Part shown: piece after piece, positions 7,885 to 16,438 of the stretch | How positions within the stretch are numbered: the first letter of the stretch is position 1 | Layout: every line of letters starts with the position of its first letter | Assembly (NCBI GenBank): GCA_014379355.1 | Contig: JACMLX010000020.1 | Location: 1 to 51,808, forward strand | Direction of reading: 5' to 3' | From: Gemmatimonadaceae bacterium | GTDB taxonomy: Bacteria > Gemmatimonadota > Gemmatimonadetes > Gemmatimonadales > Gemmatimonadaceae | Length of the DNA: 51,808 nucleotides | Notes under the pieces: generated by a model | What the model saw: only the letters and a program-made list of their open reading frames with translations | The model's database searches: none | Told to the model about the DNA's origin: nothing | Position numbers and translations under genes: made by a program

Positions 7885-9870
7885 ATGTCACTTCACCTTG
7901 GAGCCACTTTGGTCGCTGCGCGTCGCCTCGCCCCTGTTTCTCTCGCCGCTGTCATTCTGGCAGCATCGGCCTTTGGTCAGACAATCAGCGGATACTCTGA
8001 AGTCACCCTGTCGCCCAAACAGCTGAGCGCGGACATCAGCATGCTCCGACAGGCGATCGCGCAGGTGCACGCGGGCTACGACCGCTACATGCCCCCGCGT
8101 GTACTGGACACCGCGTTCGCACGCCTCGAGCGGCGAGCCGCCTCGCCGATGACCGACGTGACGTTGTATCACGATGTGGCCTTGCTGCTTGCGACGATCC
8201 GATGCGGGCATACGAAGGCCGAGTATCCGGATCGTCTCACTGAATTTCGCGAACGCACGCCGACGCATCTGCCCGTGATGGTCCGGATCTTCGGCACGCG
8301 GATGTTCGTCGCCCGCAGCGCCGTGCCATCGATCGTTCGGGGAACGGAAATCCGCCGCATCAATGGCGTTCCCGCGAGCGACATCATTGCAAAGCTCGCC
8401 CGGTACGCCGCCGTGGACGGCTTCACCGACTTTGCTCGCACGACGTTGCTCGAGCAGGACGCTGACCTGATGGGCTCCGATCTCGATCACTACTGGCCGA
8501 TCGAGTTCGGGTTCCCGGGCGTCTGGACGTTCGTGCTGCGGTCAGCGACCGGCGTGGATCGTACCGCGACGGCGGCACCAAACACCTTCGACGCCTGGAA
8601 GTCGCTCGCCGACGCATCGGAACCGAACGATTTCCGCAACGGCACGCGCCTCGTGACGCTCGACGACACGACCGCGTCGCTGACGATCCGCAGCTTCGTG
8701 AACTACCGCACGCCGGTGTCTCCCGACTCGCTCTACCGATCGATGTTTGCGGAGTTGCGGTCGCGCCACGTTCGGCACCTGATCCTCGATCTGCGTGACA
8801 ACGGCGGCGGCTCGGATGACGCATCGGACGGGCTGATTCGCTTTCTCGCCGATACCGTCATTCGTCCCCTGCGCGCGATCCGCCGACGCGCGATCTCTTT
8901 CGACTCGACGCTCGCCGCCGCCTTCGAGACGTGGGGCGACCGCGCCCCGATCTTTTCGCCGTCGCCAACAGCGTTCGATCAGGACTCGAGCGGCTGGTTC
9001 ACTGAACGGCTGCGGGCGCGTCCCATCACGCCCGACTCATTGCGCTTCCGCGGTCGTGTGTCGGTACTGGTCGGGCACCGGAACGCATCAGGTGCCACGA
9101 TGCTGCTCGCCGTGCTCCAGCAGATCGGAGCGCGCACCGGGCGACTGCGCCTCGTCGGCGCCGAAACCGGTGGCAGCGCCGAAGGACCGACGGCCGGCCA
9201 GATCCTGTTCCTGCGATTGCCGAACAGCGGCATCCGCGTGCGCATTCCACTCAAGCGCAGCGACGTGAATGTGGCATCGTTCGTCCCGGGCTTCGGTGTC
9301 TTTCCAGACGTCGATGCAACGGAAACGCTGACGGACTTCCGACGCGGCATCGATCGCGCGCTCAGCACGGCACGCACGACCCCATGGGCGCCGGCCGTCT
9401 CACCGCTCGCACCGACGGTCGGACTGATGCGCGGCGCGCTCGAGTATCGCGACTACACGAGCGGCAACCGCGTGCTGCTTCCGACCTGGCAACACACCGC
9501 ACCGATTGGCGCGACCGGCGCATTCCGTCAGCGTGTGATCTACGATGACGGTCCGGGCAACACAATCTTCTCGAGCGAGGTGCTGCGTGTGATCGGTGAC
9601 CGGTGGATCGAGGGTGACGGCGCGGCGGAAGGTCAGTCGGCCGCACAACGCACGACACTGCGCATTGCATCGCGCGCGCGTGTCGGCGAAACGACGCAGC
9701 TCGTGTTGCGCGGGACCGGCATGGACGACAACCGACGCGTCGAATTCCGGTATTCCGTCACACTGAGCGACACGATATCGAGTCGGCTGAAGGAATTCCG
9801 GTTACCCGGGAAACCTTGGGAGTATCGTCATACGTATCGATTCACGAGAGTGGCACGGTACGCGCGATAG
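7885..9870 (+). CDS. S41-family (tail-specific/TSP-like) peptidase, exported
   Basis: 661 residues from the ATG at 7885, which begins a signal peptide (about residues 1-30, ending ASAFGQ). The first third is helical (LSADISMLRQAIAQVHAGYD, RCGHTKAEYP), as in N-terminal domains of tricorn-core-like and interphotoreceptor-type S41 enzymes. A PDZ-like strand region follows around IVRGTEIRRINGVPASDII. The protease core has LILDLRDNGGG, RVSVLVGHRNASGATMLLAV carrying the expected serine nucleophile (NASGA), and LVGAETGGSAEGPTAG. A C-terminal extension of ~180 residues is beta-rich and unassigned. Known: S41 enzymes cleave near protein C termini. Divergence from classic CtpA makes the substrate uncertain. 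A small hairpin follows the stop. Confidence 0.88.
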   Translation: MSLHLGATLVAARRLAPVSLAAVILAASAFGQTISGYSEVTLSPKQLSADISMLRQAIAQVHAGYDRYMPPRVLDTAFARLERRAASPMTDVTLYHDVALLLATIRCGHTKAEYPDRLTEFRERTPTHLPVMVRIFGTRMFVARSAVPSIVRGTEIRRINGVPASDIIAKLARYAAVDGFTDFARTTLLEQDADLMGSDLDHYWPIEFGFPGVWTFVLRSATGVDRTATAAPNTFDAWKSLADASEPNDFRNGTRLVTLDDTTASLTIRSFVNYRTPVSPDSLYRSMFAELRSRHVRHLILDLRDNGGGSDDASDGLIRFLADTVIRPLRAIRRRAISFDSTLAAAFETWGDRAPIFSPSPTAFDQDSSGWFTERLRARPITPDSLRFRGRVSVLVGHRNASGATMLLAVLQQIGARTGRLRLVGAETGGSAEGPTAGQILFLRLPNSGIRVRIPLKRSDVNVASFVPGFGVFPDVDATETLTDFRRGIDRALSTARTTPWAPAVSPLAPTVGLMRGALEYRDYTSGNRVLLPTWQHTAPIGATGAFRQRVIYDDGPGNTIFSSEVLRVIGDRWIEGDGAAEGQSAAQRTTLRIASRARVGETTQLVLRGTGMDDNRRVEFRYSVTLSDTISSRLKEFRLPGKPWEYRHTYRFTRVARYAR

Positions 9871-9995
9871 ACTCTCCGCTTTCGGCACTTGCCCTCGCCG
9901 GTGCGAGGAATTTCACGCTGCCGGTTGACGAATCGGAAACGCCGGGCCTGCGCGTGATCCGCGACGAGGAGTGGTCGGCCGTACTTACGGCCTGA
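9816..9995 (+). CDS. Possible small hypothetical protein overlapping the S41 peptidase 3' end
   Basis: A 59-residue frame starting at TTG 9816, offset from the peptidase frame, runs past its stop to TGA 9993-9995. The part beyond the peptidase gene reads like real protein (ARNFTLPVDESETPGLRVIR, then DEEWSAVLTA), with G or C in most third positions of the last 30 codons. A weak GGGA precedes the TTG. It could be a short coupled gene, a remnant of a displaced gene, or chance. No family recognised. Confidence 0.35.
   Translation: MGVSSYVSIHESGTVRAIDSPLSALALAGARNFTLPVDESETPGLRVIRDEEWSAVLTA
9893..9908 (+). terminator. Small hairpin 22 bases after the S41 peptidase stop
   Basis: CCTCGC (9893-9898) pairs with GCGAGG (9903-9908) around a CGGT loop and is followed by AATTT. 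The stem is short but GC-rich and in the right place for an intrinsic terminator. It lies inside the possible small reading frame, so the two readings compete. Confidence 0.35.
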
Positions 9996-10013
9996 TGTGT
10001 CACCGATCACTGC

Positions 10014-10445
10014 ATGAAGTCGTCGGTGGATGTGTCCTCCCCGACCCTCTCCCGACCGCCGCTCTTCGCCGGTCTTCCTGTCGCCGAGTTCGATGTCTGG
10101 GAGTGGCGCAAGGCCGAGCTGGCGGCGTTTGCCCGATCACTCGGCATTCCGGCGACCGGCAACAAGGTCGCGCTGGCCACGCGCATCCGCCGGCAGCTGG
10201 CGGCGCACGAGGTGACGGCGAAAACCGACGTCGCGCATGTGCCGGCGGCGGTCATCGTCAGTGCCGACATCCCCGCCGTGGCGAGTCCCACGGTCGAAGT
10301 GCGGACTCCACCAGTGGATGCGGAGCCTGTGCGTGCGTTCTTTTCCGCGGCGCCCGGGGTTTCGCGGTCGCGGGCGTTGGCGGAGTGGTATGCGCGGCGG
10401 AAGGCGGCCGCGCGTGGTGCAAACCGGCCGCTTCAGGACACGTAG
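10014..10445 (+). CDS. SAP-domain-like small protein
   Basis: 143 residues. About residues 24-60 (EFDVWEWRKAELAAFARSLG then IPATGNKVALATRIRRQLAA) form a two-helix pattern with the Leu/Gly spacing of SAP motifs, which bind DNA in many proteins. The C-terminal ~40 residues (RAFFSAAPGVSRSRALAEWY, ARRKAAARG) resemble the helical tail that accompanies SAP-like domains in small bacterial proteins (DUF6434-like, from memory). The middle is low-complexity Ala/Val/Pro. Inference: a small nucleic-acid-associated protein. The gene is convergent with the gene ending at 10455. Domain call is moderate, function unproven. Confidence 0.7.
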   Translation: MKSSVDVSSPTLSRPPLFAGLPVAEFDVWEWRKAELAAFARSLGIPATGNKVALATRIRRQLAAHEVTAKTDVAHVPAAVIVSADIPAVASPTVEVRTPPVDAEPVRAFFSAAPGVSRSRALAEWYARRKAAARGANRPLQDT

Positions 10446-10454
10446 CACCGTCGA

Positions 10455-11225
10455 TCAGGGCTCAGATCTCAGATCCTCCTCATCGTCTCCGGGACCCGCG
10501 CGGCCGATGACGAGGCCCGTCGACAGGCCGGGAAATTCGTGCCCGGCGATCAGCAGCCAGCCGCCGCTCGGCTGCCTGCGGCAGGATGTACTGCGCGGCG
10601 AATGATTCCCGCGCACGTCTGCGTACAAGGCCTGTTCGTCCGCCGGCAGCGATGCGATGCGCGCCAGCTCCTTCGCCGCCCAAGGATCGGCTGGAGCCTC
10701 CGGCGCGAGCACGTCGTGCGCATAGAATATGTGCGCCAGCGAAGGGCTGATCTCGATCACGCCGATCGACCTGAGTCTGCCGCGGAACGCATTCAGCAGC
10801 TCCGATACGCCGACGTCCGCCGCACTCATCTCCCCGTCGGCGACATGTCGCGCGAGCCGCCAGCCGATGGACTGGCCTTCGAGACACGAGGCGAACAGGC
10901 GTTCGGGTTCTGCCGCACGAAGTGCGTCGAGATCCGTGATGCCCGGGAACTCGCGAGAGACGTCGCCGAAACGATGCATCGCCTCGTGATGCTTTCGAAG
11001 ATTGTACTCAGCGAGTTCGCGTGGCATGTCGGGATCGCCGTGCATGAAATCCTCCAGCTGCGGCGTGCGCCGCGCACCTGAGTCGGCGAAACGCGATACG
11101 GTCTGCCGGTGAAATGCCCGCAGGCTCACCGGATCACAGCACTGCGCCGCGCCCAGAAAGTCTTCCGCGTTCATCCGCTCGACTGCGACGCGGAAGAGTA
11201 CCAGTGGATCGGCGAACGGTGTCAC
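10455..11225 (-). CDS. Hypothetical protein
   Basis: 256 residues. The start is GTG 11225, because CCGGAGG (minus strand, 11231-11237) sits five bases before it; the in-frame ATG at 11270 has no such site. The protein opens DPLVLFRVAVERMNAEDFLG, is helical and acidic through ~150, and then turns beta-rich with GGWLLIAGHEFPGL near the end. This resembles SnoaL/NTF2-like folds, where a final 'W-L-x-A-G-H' strand is common, but the similarity is weak. Residues around GNHSPRSTSCRRQPSGG look out of register with their surroundings (see findings). Function unknown, no signal peptide. Confidence 0.75.
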   Translation of the reverse strand: MTPFADPLVLFRVAVERMNAEDFLGAAQCCDPVSLRAFHRQTVSRFADSGARRTPQLEDFMHGDPDMPRELAEYNLRKHHEAMHRFGDVSREFPGITDLDALRAAEPERLFASCLEGQSIGWRLARHVADGEMSAADVGVSELLNAFRGRLRSIGVIEISPSLAHIFYAHDVLAPEAPADPWAAKELARIASLPADEQALYADVRGNHSPRSTSCRRQPSGGWLLIAGHEFPGLSTGLVIGRAGPGDDEEDLRSEP

Positions 11226-11310
11226 GCAGGCCTCCGGAGACGGCGCATATAGATGCACTCTGATACGCAATCAGATGTACGTCCGCCGTGAGGCATTCGC
11301 AACGCGAGCG

Positions 11311-12327
11311 TCACAACTTCGAGATCACCCCGAACAAATCCGTCGGATCCGCCAACGCCGGCACGAGGTCGATCTCCACGCCGCCACCGTCCCGCCGGAT
11401 CAGGTCGTACAGGTACCGCAGCATCGAGAAATCCTCGATCGCGAAACCGACGGAATCGAACAGCGTCACGTCGTCCGCCGATGTACGACCGGGTGCCTCG
11501 CCCGTGATCACGCGCCAGAGCTCCGTCACGGCGAAGTCCGGCGGCATCTGCTGCAACTCCCCTTCGATGCGCGTCTGCGGCTCGAACTCCACGAACAGCC
11601 TGGACCGCGCGACGAGCGACGCATCCAGCTCGGTCTTGCCGGGGCAATCGCCACCGATGGCATTGAGGTGCGCACCGAACGGCACCTGCGCGCTGTGCAG
11701 CACAGCGGCGCGCTTCTTGGCCGCGGTCGCGGTCGTAATGATGTCGGCGCGGTGCACGGCATCATCCACCGACGTCGCCGCCACGATCGTGATCTCATGG
11801 CCGACCAGGTTGCGCGTGAACCTGGCCAGTGCCGCCGGATTGATGTCGTACGCGCGAATCGTGCGCACCGCCGTCGCCGCCACGAAGGCGAGCGCCTGGA
11901 ACTCGGACTGTGCGCCGAGTCCGATCAGTGCCATCGTCTTCGATTCGGGTCGTGCGAGAAATTTCGCGGCCAGTGCCGATGTGGCCGCGGTGCGCAACGC
12001 GGTGGCGAGCGTCATCTCGCTGACCAGGAGCGGATACCCCGTCGCGACGTCTGCCAGCACGCCCAGTCCCGTCACGGTCAGCTTTCCGGATGCGGCATTC
12101 GCCGGGTGGCCGTTCACGTACTTGAACGCGTAGAGCGTCTCGTCGGCCGTGGGCATCAGCTCGATCACACCATTCGGCGAGTGGCTGGCGACCCGCGCGC
12201 TCTTCTCGAACTGCGGCCAGCGTCGAAAGTCCTGCTCGAGATACTTCACCAGACCGGCGAGGAATGGCACCGGGCCCACGCGGGCCACCAGTCGGGCAAC
12301 CGCCGGGACGTCGAGGAACTGCACCAT
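11311..12327 (-). CDS. Ornithine cyclodeaminase / mu-crystallin family protein
   Basis: 338 residues from the ATG at 12327, with GGAG about 11 bases upstream. The longer open frame to 12708 has unconvincing codon content and runs into the divergent gene. Seen: FRRWPQFEKSARVASHSPNG and TLYAFKYVNGHPAN (substrate-binding N-terminal domain with its conserved Lys and Arg positions), then a Rossmann segment MALIGLGAQSEFQALAFVAA, the AYDINPAALARFTRNL strand and the C-terminal LFDSVGFAIEDFSMLRYLYD. Ornithine cyclodeaminase deaminates and cyclises L-ornithine to L-proline with NAD (EC 4.3.1.12). The extended FRRWP/PTADETLYAFKYVNGHP form fits true OCDs better than generic mu-crystallins. No arginine-pathway neighbour is present, so substrate is inferred. 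Confidence 0.87.
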   Translation of the reverse strand: MVQFLDVPAVARLVARVGPVPFLAGLVKYLEQDFRRWPQFEKSARVASHSPNGVIELMPTADETLYAFKYVNGHPANAASGKLTVTGLGVLADVATGYPLLVSEMTLATALRTAATSALAAKFLARPESKTMALIGLGAQSEFQALAFVAATAVRTIRAYDINPAALARFTRNLVGHEITIVAATSVDDAVHRADIITTATAAKKRAAVLHSAQVPFGAHLNAIGGDCPGKTELDASLVARSRLFVEFEPQTRIEGELQQMPPDFAVTELWRVITGEAPGRTSADDVTLFDSVGFAIEDFSMLRYLYDLIRRDGGGVEIDLVPALADPTDLFGVISKL

Positions 12328-12517
12328 CGGATAGCGCTCCGATCGGGTCGGCACTCCACGCGGCGCTACGACAGCTGGCCTGTCCGGCGAGCCGCGATGG
12401 ACGAAACATATCGGGACCCCTTCACGGGTCTGCCGACGCTGACGGGCCGCGCCGATCAACGCTCCATCTGCCGAGCGCGACAGCAGATAATCCGCCCAGC
12501 GTCCGACACTGCCCCGC

Positions 12518-13627
12518 ATGATGCGCCGACTCGCGCCATTCGTTTGCCTGGCCCTGCTCATGGGTCGTCCCGCGCGCGCCGCCGCACAGGATCGCGCCCC
12601 ACTCGTCGCCGGCCGGACCGAATCGGACTGGCGGGACGACCTGCGCAATCCGCAACCGATCGTGCGACAGGCCGCCCTCGAGGCGCTGGTGCAGTTTGCC
12701 GACGTCACGAGCCAGACGATCGTCTATCTGGTGCCGCTGATCGGCGACCCGGACGTGAACGTCCGCCGCACGGCGATCCGGGCCATCGGGCACGGTGGCA
12801 AGGAGGCGCGACGCGCCTCGCCCGCTCTCTGGCGCGCGTGGAAGGACGACGATCCGCTCGTGTCAGCCGATGCGGGCATCGCACTGGTGCAGATCGGCGA
12901 CGACAACATCCGCACGTTCAGGAATCGTCTCTCCGTCGGCGAACCGATCGATCGCGCACGCGCCGCGGCTGCGCTCGCGAACGCCGGCGTGGCGGCGCGC
13001 AATGCCATTCACGCGCTTCGCGATCATGTCGGTGATGAGGATCCGCGGGTGCGCGGCGCCTGCCTCGCCGCGTTGTCGGCGCTCGACGAGACACCCGGCA
13101 GCAAGACGGCGACGCTCGTCGCGCGCAGCCTGCTGCGCGAGATCAGCGATTCACCAACGCTCGACGCGAGCGATGCCGTGCTCCGTGCGCGTACGGCGCT
13201 CACGATTCTCACGCGCGCAGGCAGGAACGCGAAAGGTGCACTGCGCCCGATGCAGCTGATTCTCTGGGACGGCCCGAGTCCGCTTCGCGCTGGCGCCGCG
13301 CAAGTGCTCGGCAGAATTCCCGGCGACGGTGACACGGCGCTCTCACTGGCCGTGGCCGCCGGGGACACCCGCGTGCGCGAAGCGGGTCTGGCCGGACTGG
13401 CCGTCGATCGGTCTCGACGACGCGCGCTGCCCTCCGTGCTCGATTCGTTGCGCCAGATCGATCCGCAGGCGGACACGGCGCGGACACGCGTGATGGTCGA
13501 GGCGATCGGCATGGTCGCCACGCGCAACCGCACCGTCGACCGCGCGCTCGACCGCGTGCTCAAGGGCGCACCATCGCTGGTGGCCACAGTCACCCTCGCA
13601 CGGCGACGACTCGCGATCGGATTCTGA
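12518..13627 (+). CDS. Exported HEAT-repeat protein
   Basis: 369 residues with a signal peptide (MMRRLAPFVCLALLMGRPAR up to about Ala24). The rest is a chain of paired helices of ~30-35 residues with the HEAT/PBS lyase pattern of Asp-Pro turn and Val-Arg: NPQPIVRQAALEALVQFAD, GDPDVNVRRTAIRAIGHGG, EDPRVRGACLAALSALDE, AGDTRVREAGLAGLAVD and others, about eight to nine units. HEAT arrays mediate protein binding. Divergent from the ornithine cyclodeaminase gene with 190 bases between starts, and 76 bases before ubiE. A periplasmic scaffold role is inference. Confidence 0.88.
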   Translation: MMRRLAPFVCLALLMGRPARAAAQDRAPLVAGRTESDWRDDLRNPQPIVRQAALEALVQFADVTSQTIVYLVPLIGDPDVNVRRTAIRAIGHGGKEARRASPALWRAWKDDDPLVSADAGIALVQIGDDNIRTFRNRLSVGEPIDRARAAAALANAGVAARNAIHALRDHVGDEDPRVRGACLAALSALDETPGSKTATLVARSLLREISDSPTLDASDAVLRARTALTILTRAGRNAKGALRPMQLILWDGPSPLRAGAAQVLGRIPGDGDTALSLAVAAGDTRVREAGLAGLAVDRSRRRALPSVLDSLRQIDPQADTARTRVMVEAIGMVATRNRTVDRALDRVLKGAPSLVATVTLARRRLAIGF

Positions 13628-13703
13628 CGCCGACGCACACGTGACTGCACGGCGATCACCACGGACCGTTGCCGCATTCGCGCCTGCCGGGTAGCATCGC
13701 CGC

Positions 13704-14489
13704 ATGGTGATTGAACAGCACAACGATCCGCTGACGCGATTCCGCGCGCAGGATCTCGACGCGGCGATGGCCGATGCTCGCCGCAAGCAGGGCGTCGTGA
13801 CGCCAATGTTCGACGTGATTGCGCCGCGCTACGATGCGTTCACACGCCTCTTTTCATTCGGCATGGACGCCGTATGGAAGCGCGACCTGATCGAGGCTGT
13901 CGTGTCGCGTTCCGTCGGCGCGCACCGTGCGCTGGATGTCGCGTGCGGCACCGGGGATCTGGGTTTCTCCCTCGCCGCGCAGGTCCCGTCATTGCACGTC
14001 GTGGGTGTCGATCCGTCGGCCGGGATGCTCGCCCTTGCAGCGGCGCGTGCGACGCGAGAGCACACCGAGCGCGTCACGTTTCACCTCGGTGAATTCGCGG
14101 CGCTGCCTGCCGATCCCGCATCGATCGATGTCTTGACCGCGGGATACGGATTCCGCAATGTGCCCGATCTCGACGCCGCCGTGCGCGAATGTGCGCGCGT
14201 GATCAAACCCGGCGGGACACTCGGTTCGCTCGACTTCTTCCTGCCGCCGAATGCGATTTGGCGCGCACTTTTTCTCTGGTATCTGCGCGCGTCCGGAAAC
14301 ATCGTCGGCTGGTGGTGGCATCGCACCCCGGCGATCTACGGCTACATCGCGCGATCGATCGCGTCGTTCGTGACCGCCGACGAATTCACTGCACTGCTCC
14401 AGCAACATGGCTTCACGGTCGTGTCGACGCGCCGCATGCTCTTCGGTGGTACGGCGCTGCATCTCGCCGTGCGTCAGGGCACGTCGTGA
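13704..14489 (+). CDS. ubiE: Demethylmenaquinone/ubiquinone methyltransferase
   Basis: 261 residues, a class I SAM-dependent methyltransferase. The UbiE/COQ5 signatures are present: MFDVIAPRYDAFTRLFSFGM (residues 35-54), LDVACGTGDLGF (SAM-binding motif I, 77-88), AGYGFRNVPDLDAAVRECAR and RVIKPGGTLGSLDF. UbiE/MenG methylates demethylmenaquinone to menaquinone, and the ubiquinone precursor in organisms that make it. No ubiquinone genes are visible, so menG activity is the safer reading. An N-terminal extension of ~30 residues is longer than in many homologues. The stop overlaps the next gene start by four bases (GTGA). Confidence 0.92.
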   Translation: MVIEQHNDPLTRFRAQDLDAAMADARRKQGVVTPMFDVIAPRYDAFTRLFSFGMDAVWKRDLIEAVVSRSVGAHRALDVACGTGDLGFSLAAQVPSLHVVGVDPSAGMLALAAARATREHTERVTFHLGEFAALPADPASIDVLTAGYGFRNVPDLDAAVRECARVIKPGGTLGSLDFFLPPNAIWRALFLWYLRASGNIVGWWWHRTPAIYGYIARSIASFVTADEFTALLQQHGFTVVSTRRMLFGGTALHLAVRQGTS

Positions 14490-15166
14490 GCACGCTGATC
14501 CTCGGTGCAAACGGACCACTCGGCCTGGCGTGTACGCGTGCCGTTCTCGCGACCGGCCAACCGGTGATCGCTGGTGTGCAGGCACCTCACCGACTGCCGC
14601 CGGCGCTCGACGACCTGCGGACGGAGTCGCCGTCGCTGCTGACGGCGTTTGCCTGGCAGCACGGCGCCATGCCGTCCTTGCCGAGGATCACGCGAGCGAT
14701 CATCACAGAACTGCCGATTCCTCCCGCGCAAAGCGACGAGGCGGATGATCCGTTCGCCGATCTTCGGTCGCTGACGCCCGAGCGTGTGCTGGCCGATGCG
14801 CGCGGTGTGATCGCCCCGACGCTCGCGGCGATCCAGTTCATCGCACACGTGAGGCCGGCGCGTGTCCTGATTCAAGCCAGCTGGCTCGGTTCGATCGATG
14901 AGAAGATTCGAGGCGGCGGTTACGCGATTGGTGTGGCGTATGCGGCGCAACTGATGCTCGTGCGGGCGGCCGCCCTCGATCTGACCCGCGGCGGCATCGC
15001 GACGGTCATCGGGAACGCGGGGCGCTACAAGCTCGACATGTCAGGTCCCGGCTTTCATGCGGAGGTGGATGACGTGGCGGCGGGGCTGCTGGCCGTGCTC
15101 GACGCGTGCGGGGCGGGTGCGGAACCGGAGTTCCGCGACTGGCGGGGTGCAATCCGGCGCTGGTGA
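14486..15166 (+). CDS. SDR-like NAD(P)-binding protein lacking the usual YxxxK
   Basis: 226 residues starting at a GTG that overlaps the ubiE stop. The N terminus STLILGANGPLGLACTRAVL is a Rossmann strand with GANGPLG, close to the GxxGxxG of short-chain dehydrogenases. VLIQASWLGSIDEK supplies a Ser at the usual catalytic strand. The expected YxxxK helix reads GGGYAIGVAYAAQLMLVRAA: tyrosines are present but the lysine is not. GIATVIGNAGRYKLDMSGPG follows as the usual post-catalytic strand. Inference: a degenerate or atypical SDR, possibly acting with the quinone methyltransferase because of the tight coupling. Activity cannot be predicted. Confidence 0.72.
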   Translation: MSTLILGANGPLGLACTRAVLATGQPVIAGVQAPHRLPPALDDLRTESPSLLTAFAWQHGAMPSLPRITRAIITELPIPPAQSDEADDPFADLRSLTPERVLADARGVIAPTLAAIQFIAHVRPARVLIQASWLGSIDEKIRGGGYAIGVAYAAQLMLVRAAALDLTRGGIATVIGNAGRYKLDMSGPGFHAEVDDVAAGLLAVLDACGAGAEPEFRDWRGAIRRW

Positions 15167-15220
15167 CTCGCGGGGAATGACCCGAGCGTATTTCTCAGTG
15201 CGGTAAACCTGCGAACGCAA

Positions 15221-16378
15221 ATGGCCGATCCTCTCCCTGATGGATCGCCCACGCATCACGCATTCGCCCCGATGACGATCCCTCCGATACAGGGCGGCAT
15301 TGGCGGATCCACTCCGCTTCGCGTTCCAGTGCTGACAGCGCCGGTCAGCACGGGTGTGCCGCCGGTCATCGGCGATGAACCGCTGGTGCTGCCCAAGGGT
15401 GCGCCACCGGCAGGCTCACCACCGACTGCCGGAGCGGCTCGACAGGACCCGCCGATTTCGCTGGCCGGTCGTCTCGACCTGGGCGATCTCCTGCCGGACA
15501 CCACGCGGCTGGCACTCGCGCTGGAATCCGCCACCCGCGCGCTGCAGAACGGACGGCCCGACCTGATCCTGACGGAACTCGACACCGTGTGGTCGAATCA
15601 GCTCGCCTCCGATTCTCCGTGGTATCTGCGCACCGCTGCGCTCCAACTTCTCGGGCGCACGGGTGATGCCGAACAGGTGATGCGCGAAGCGATCCAGCGA
15701 CTGCCGCGTTCTGCCGCGCTGCTGTACCTGCTCGGTGTGCACTGCGCCTCTCGCAATCAGACCGAAGCCGCGCGCCTGGCAAACGATCACGCGCTGGCGC
15801 TGCATCCCACCGAACCGCTCCTGTGGCTTCAGCGCGCCGCGCTCTCACAGAGCGACGGCATGACAGGCACCGCCGCGGCGATCCTCGAGCATGTGGTGAG
15901 CATGACCCCGGCATTCCCTGCCTCTGCATGGCTCGAGACGCTGGCCAGACTCGGCCAGGGATCGGGCCGCACTCCGACGCCGTCGCTGCAGCGCGCGATC
16001 GCACGGCTCACCCCCGCTGGAGTCCCGGCGATCGTTGAGCACTTTGTTGAACCGCGCGCGACGCCCGCAGCAGCGCCGTTCGCATCGACCGTGCTCGACA
16101 CGGCACTTCGCTACGGTCTGACGCTGCTCGAATCGCCGACGCAGAGTGCGCGAACTGCGACACACGCCGGCGCTGCAAGTGATGCACCTTGGATACACGC
16201 CGAACTGCTTGCATGCAGCACGCCCGCGCCGACGCCGCGCCCGGAGCTGCCGTCATGGGAATCACTGCTGCTGATTGCGGGCCTGATCGTGATCGCCCTC
16301 GTGCCACCACTCCGAATTCCGGCGCTTGTCGTCAGCGGTGTGATGGCACTGCTGATCACGTCGCGTCGAATGCGCTGA
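15221..16378 (+). CDS. TPR-like protein with C-terminal membrane anchor
   Basis: 385 residues. The first ~85 are Pro/Gly-rich and probably disordered. About residues 90-290 are helical repeats with TPR spacing (LALALESATRALQNGRPDLI, WYLRTAALQLLGRTGDAEQV, AALLYLLGVHCASRNQTEAA, PLLWLQRAALSQSDGMTGTA). The C terminus has two closely spaced hydrophobic helices (LLLIAGLIVIALVPPLRIPA then LVVSGVMALLIT) and ends in SRRMR, consistent with a tail anchor. No signal peptide, so the TPR part probably faces the cytoplasm. Function unknown; TPRs bind protein partners. The stop precedes the first inverted-repeat element. Confidence 0.82.
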   Translation: MADPLPDGSPTHHAFAPMTIPPIQGGIGGSTPLRVPVLTAPVSTGVPPVIGDEPLVLPKGAPPAGSPPTAGAARQDPPISLAGRLDLGDLLPDTTRLALALESATRALQNGRPDLILTELDTVWSNQLASDSPWYLRTAALQLLGRTGDAEQVMREAIQRLPRSAALLYLLGVHCASRNQTEAARLANDHALALHPTEPLLWLQRAALSQSDGMTGTAAAILEHVVSMTPAFPASAWLETLARLGQGSGRTPTPSLQRAIARLTPAGVPAIVEHFVEPRATPAAAPFASTVLDTALRYGLTLLESPTQSARTATHAGAASDAPWIHAELLACSTPAPTPRPELPSWESLLLIAGLIVIALVPPLRIPALVVSGVMALLITSRRMR

Positions 16379-16438
16379 CGTTCGGCCTTCGTCGCGCGCT
16401 CGGATCAGCGGCGTACGAGCGGCGCGGGCTTTCGCTTC

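Noticed and set aside
12328..12708. N-terminal extension of the ornithine cyclodeaminase by 127 codons
   Set aside because: The extension overlaps the start of the divergent HEAT-repeat gene and has no family similarity. The ATG at 12327 begins the domain and has a GGAG.
11275..13035. Plus-strand open frame of 586 codons across the ornithine cyclodeaminase gene
   Set aside because: It crosses a clear minus-strand enzyme gene, a divergent promoter gap and the start of the HEAT gene in another frame. The product is basic and patternless.
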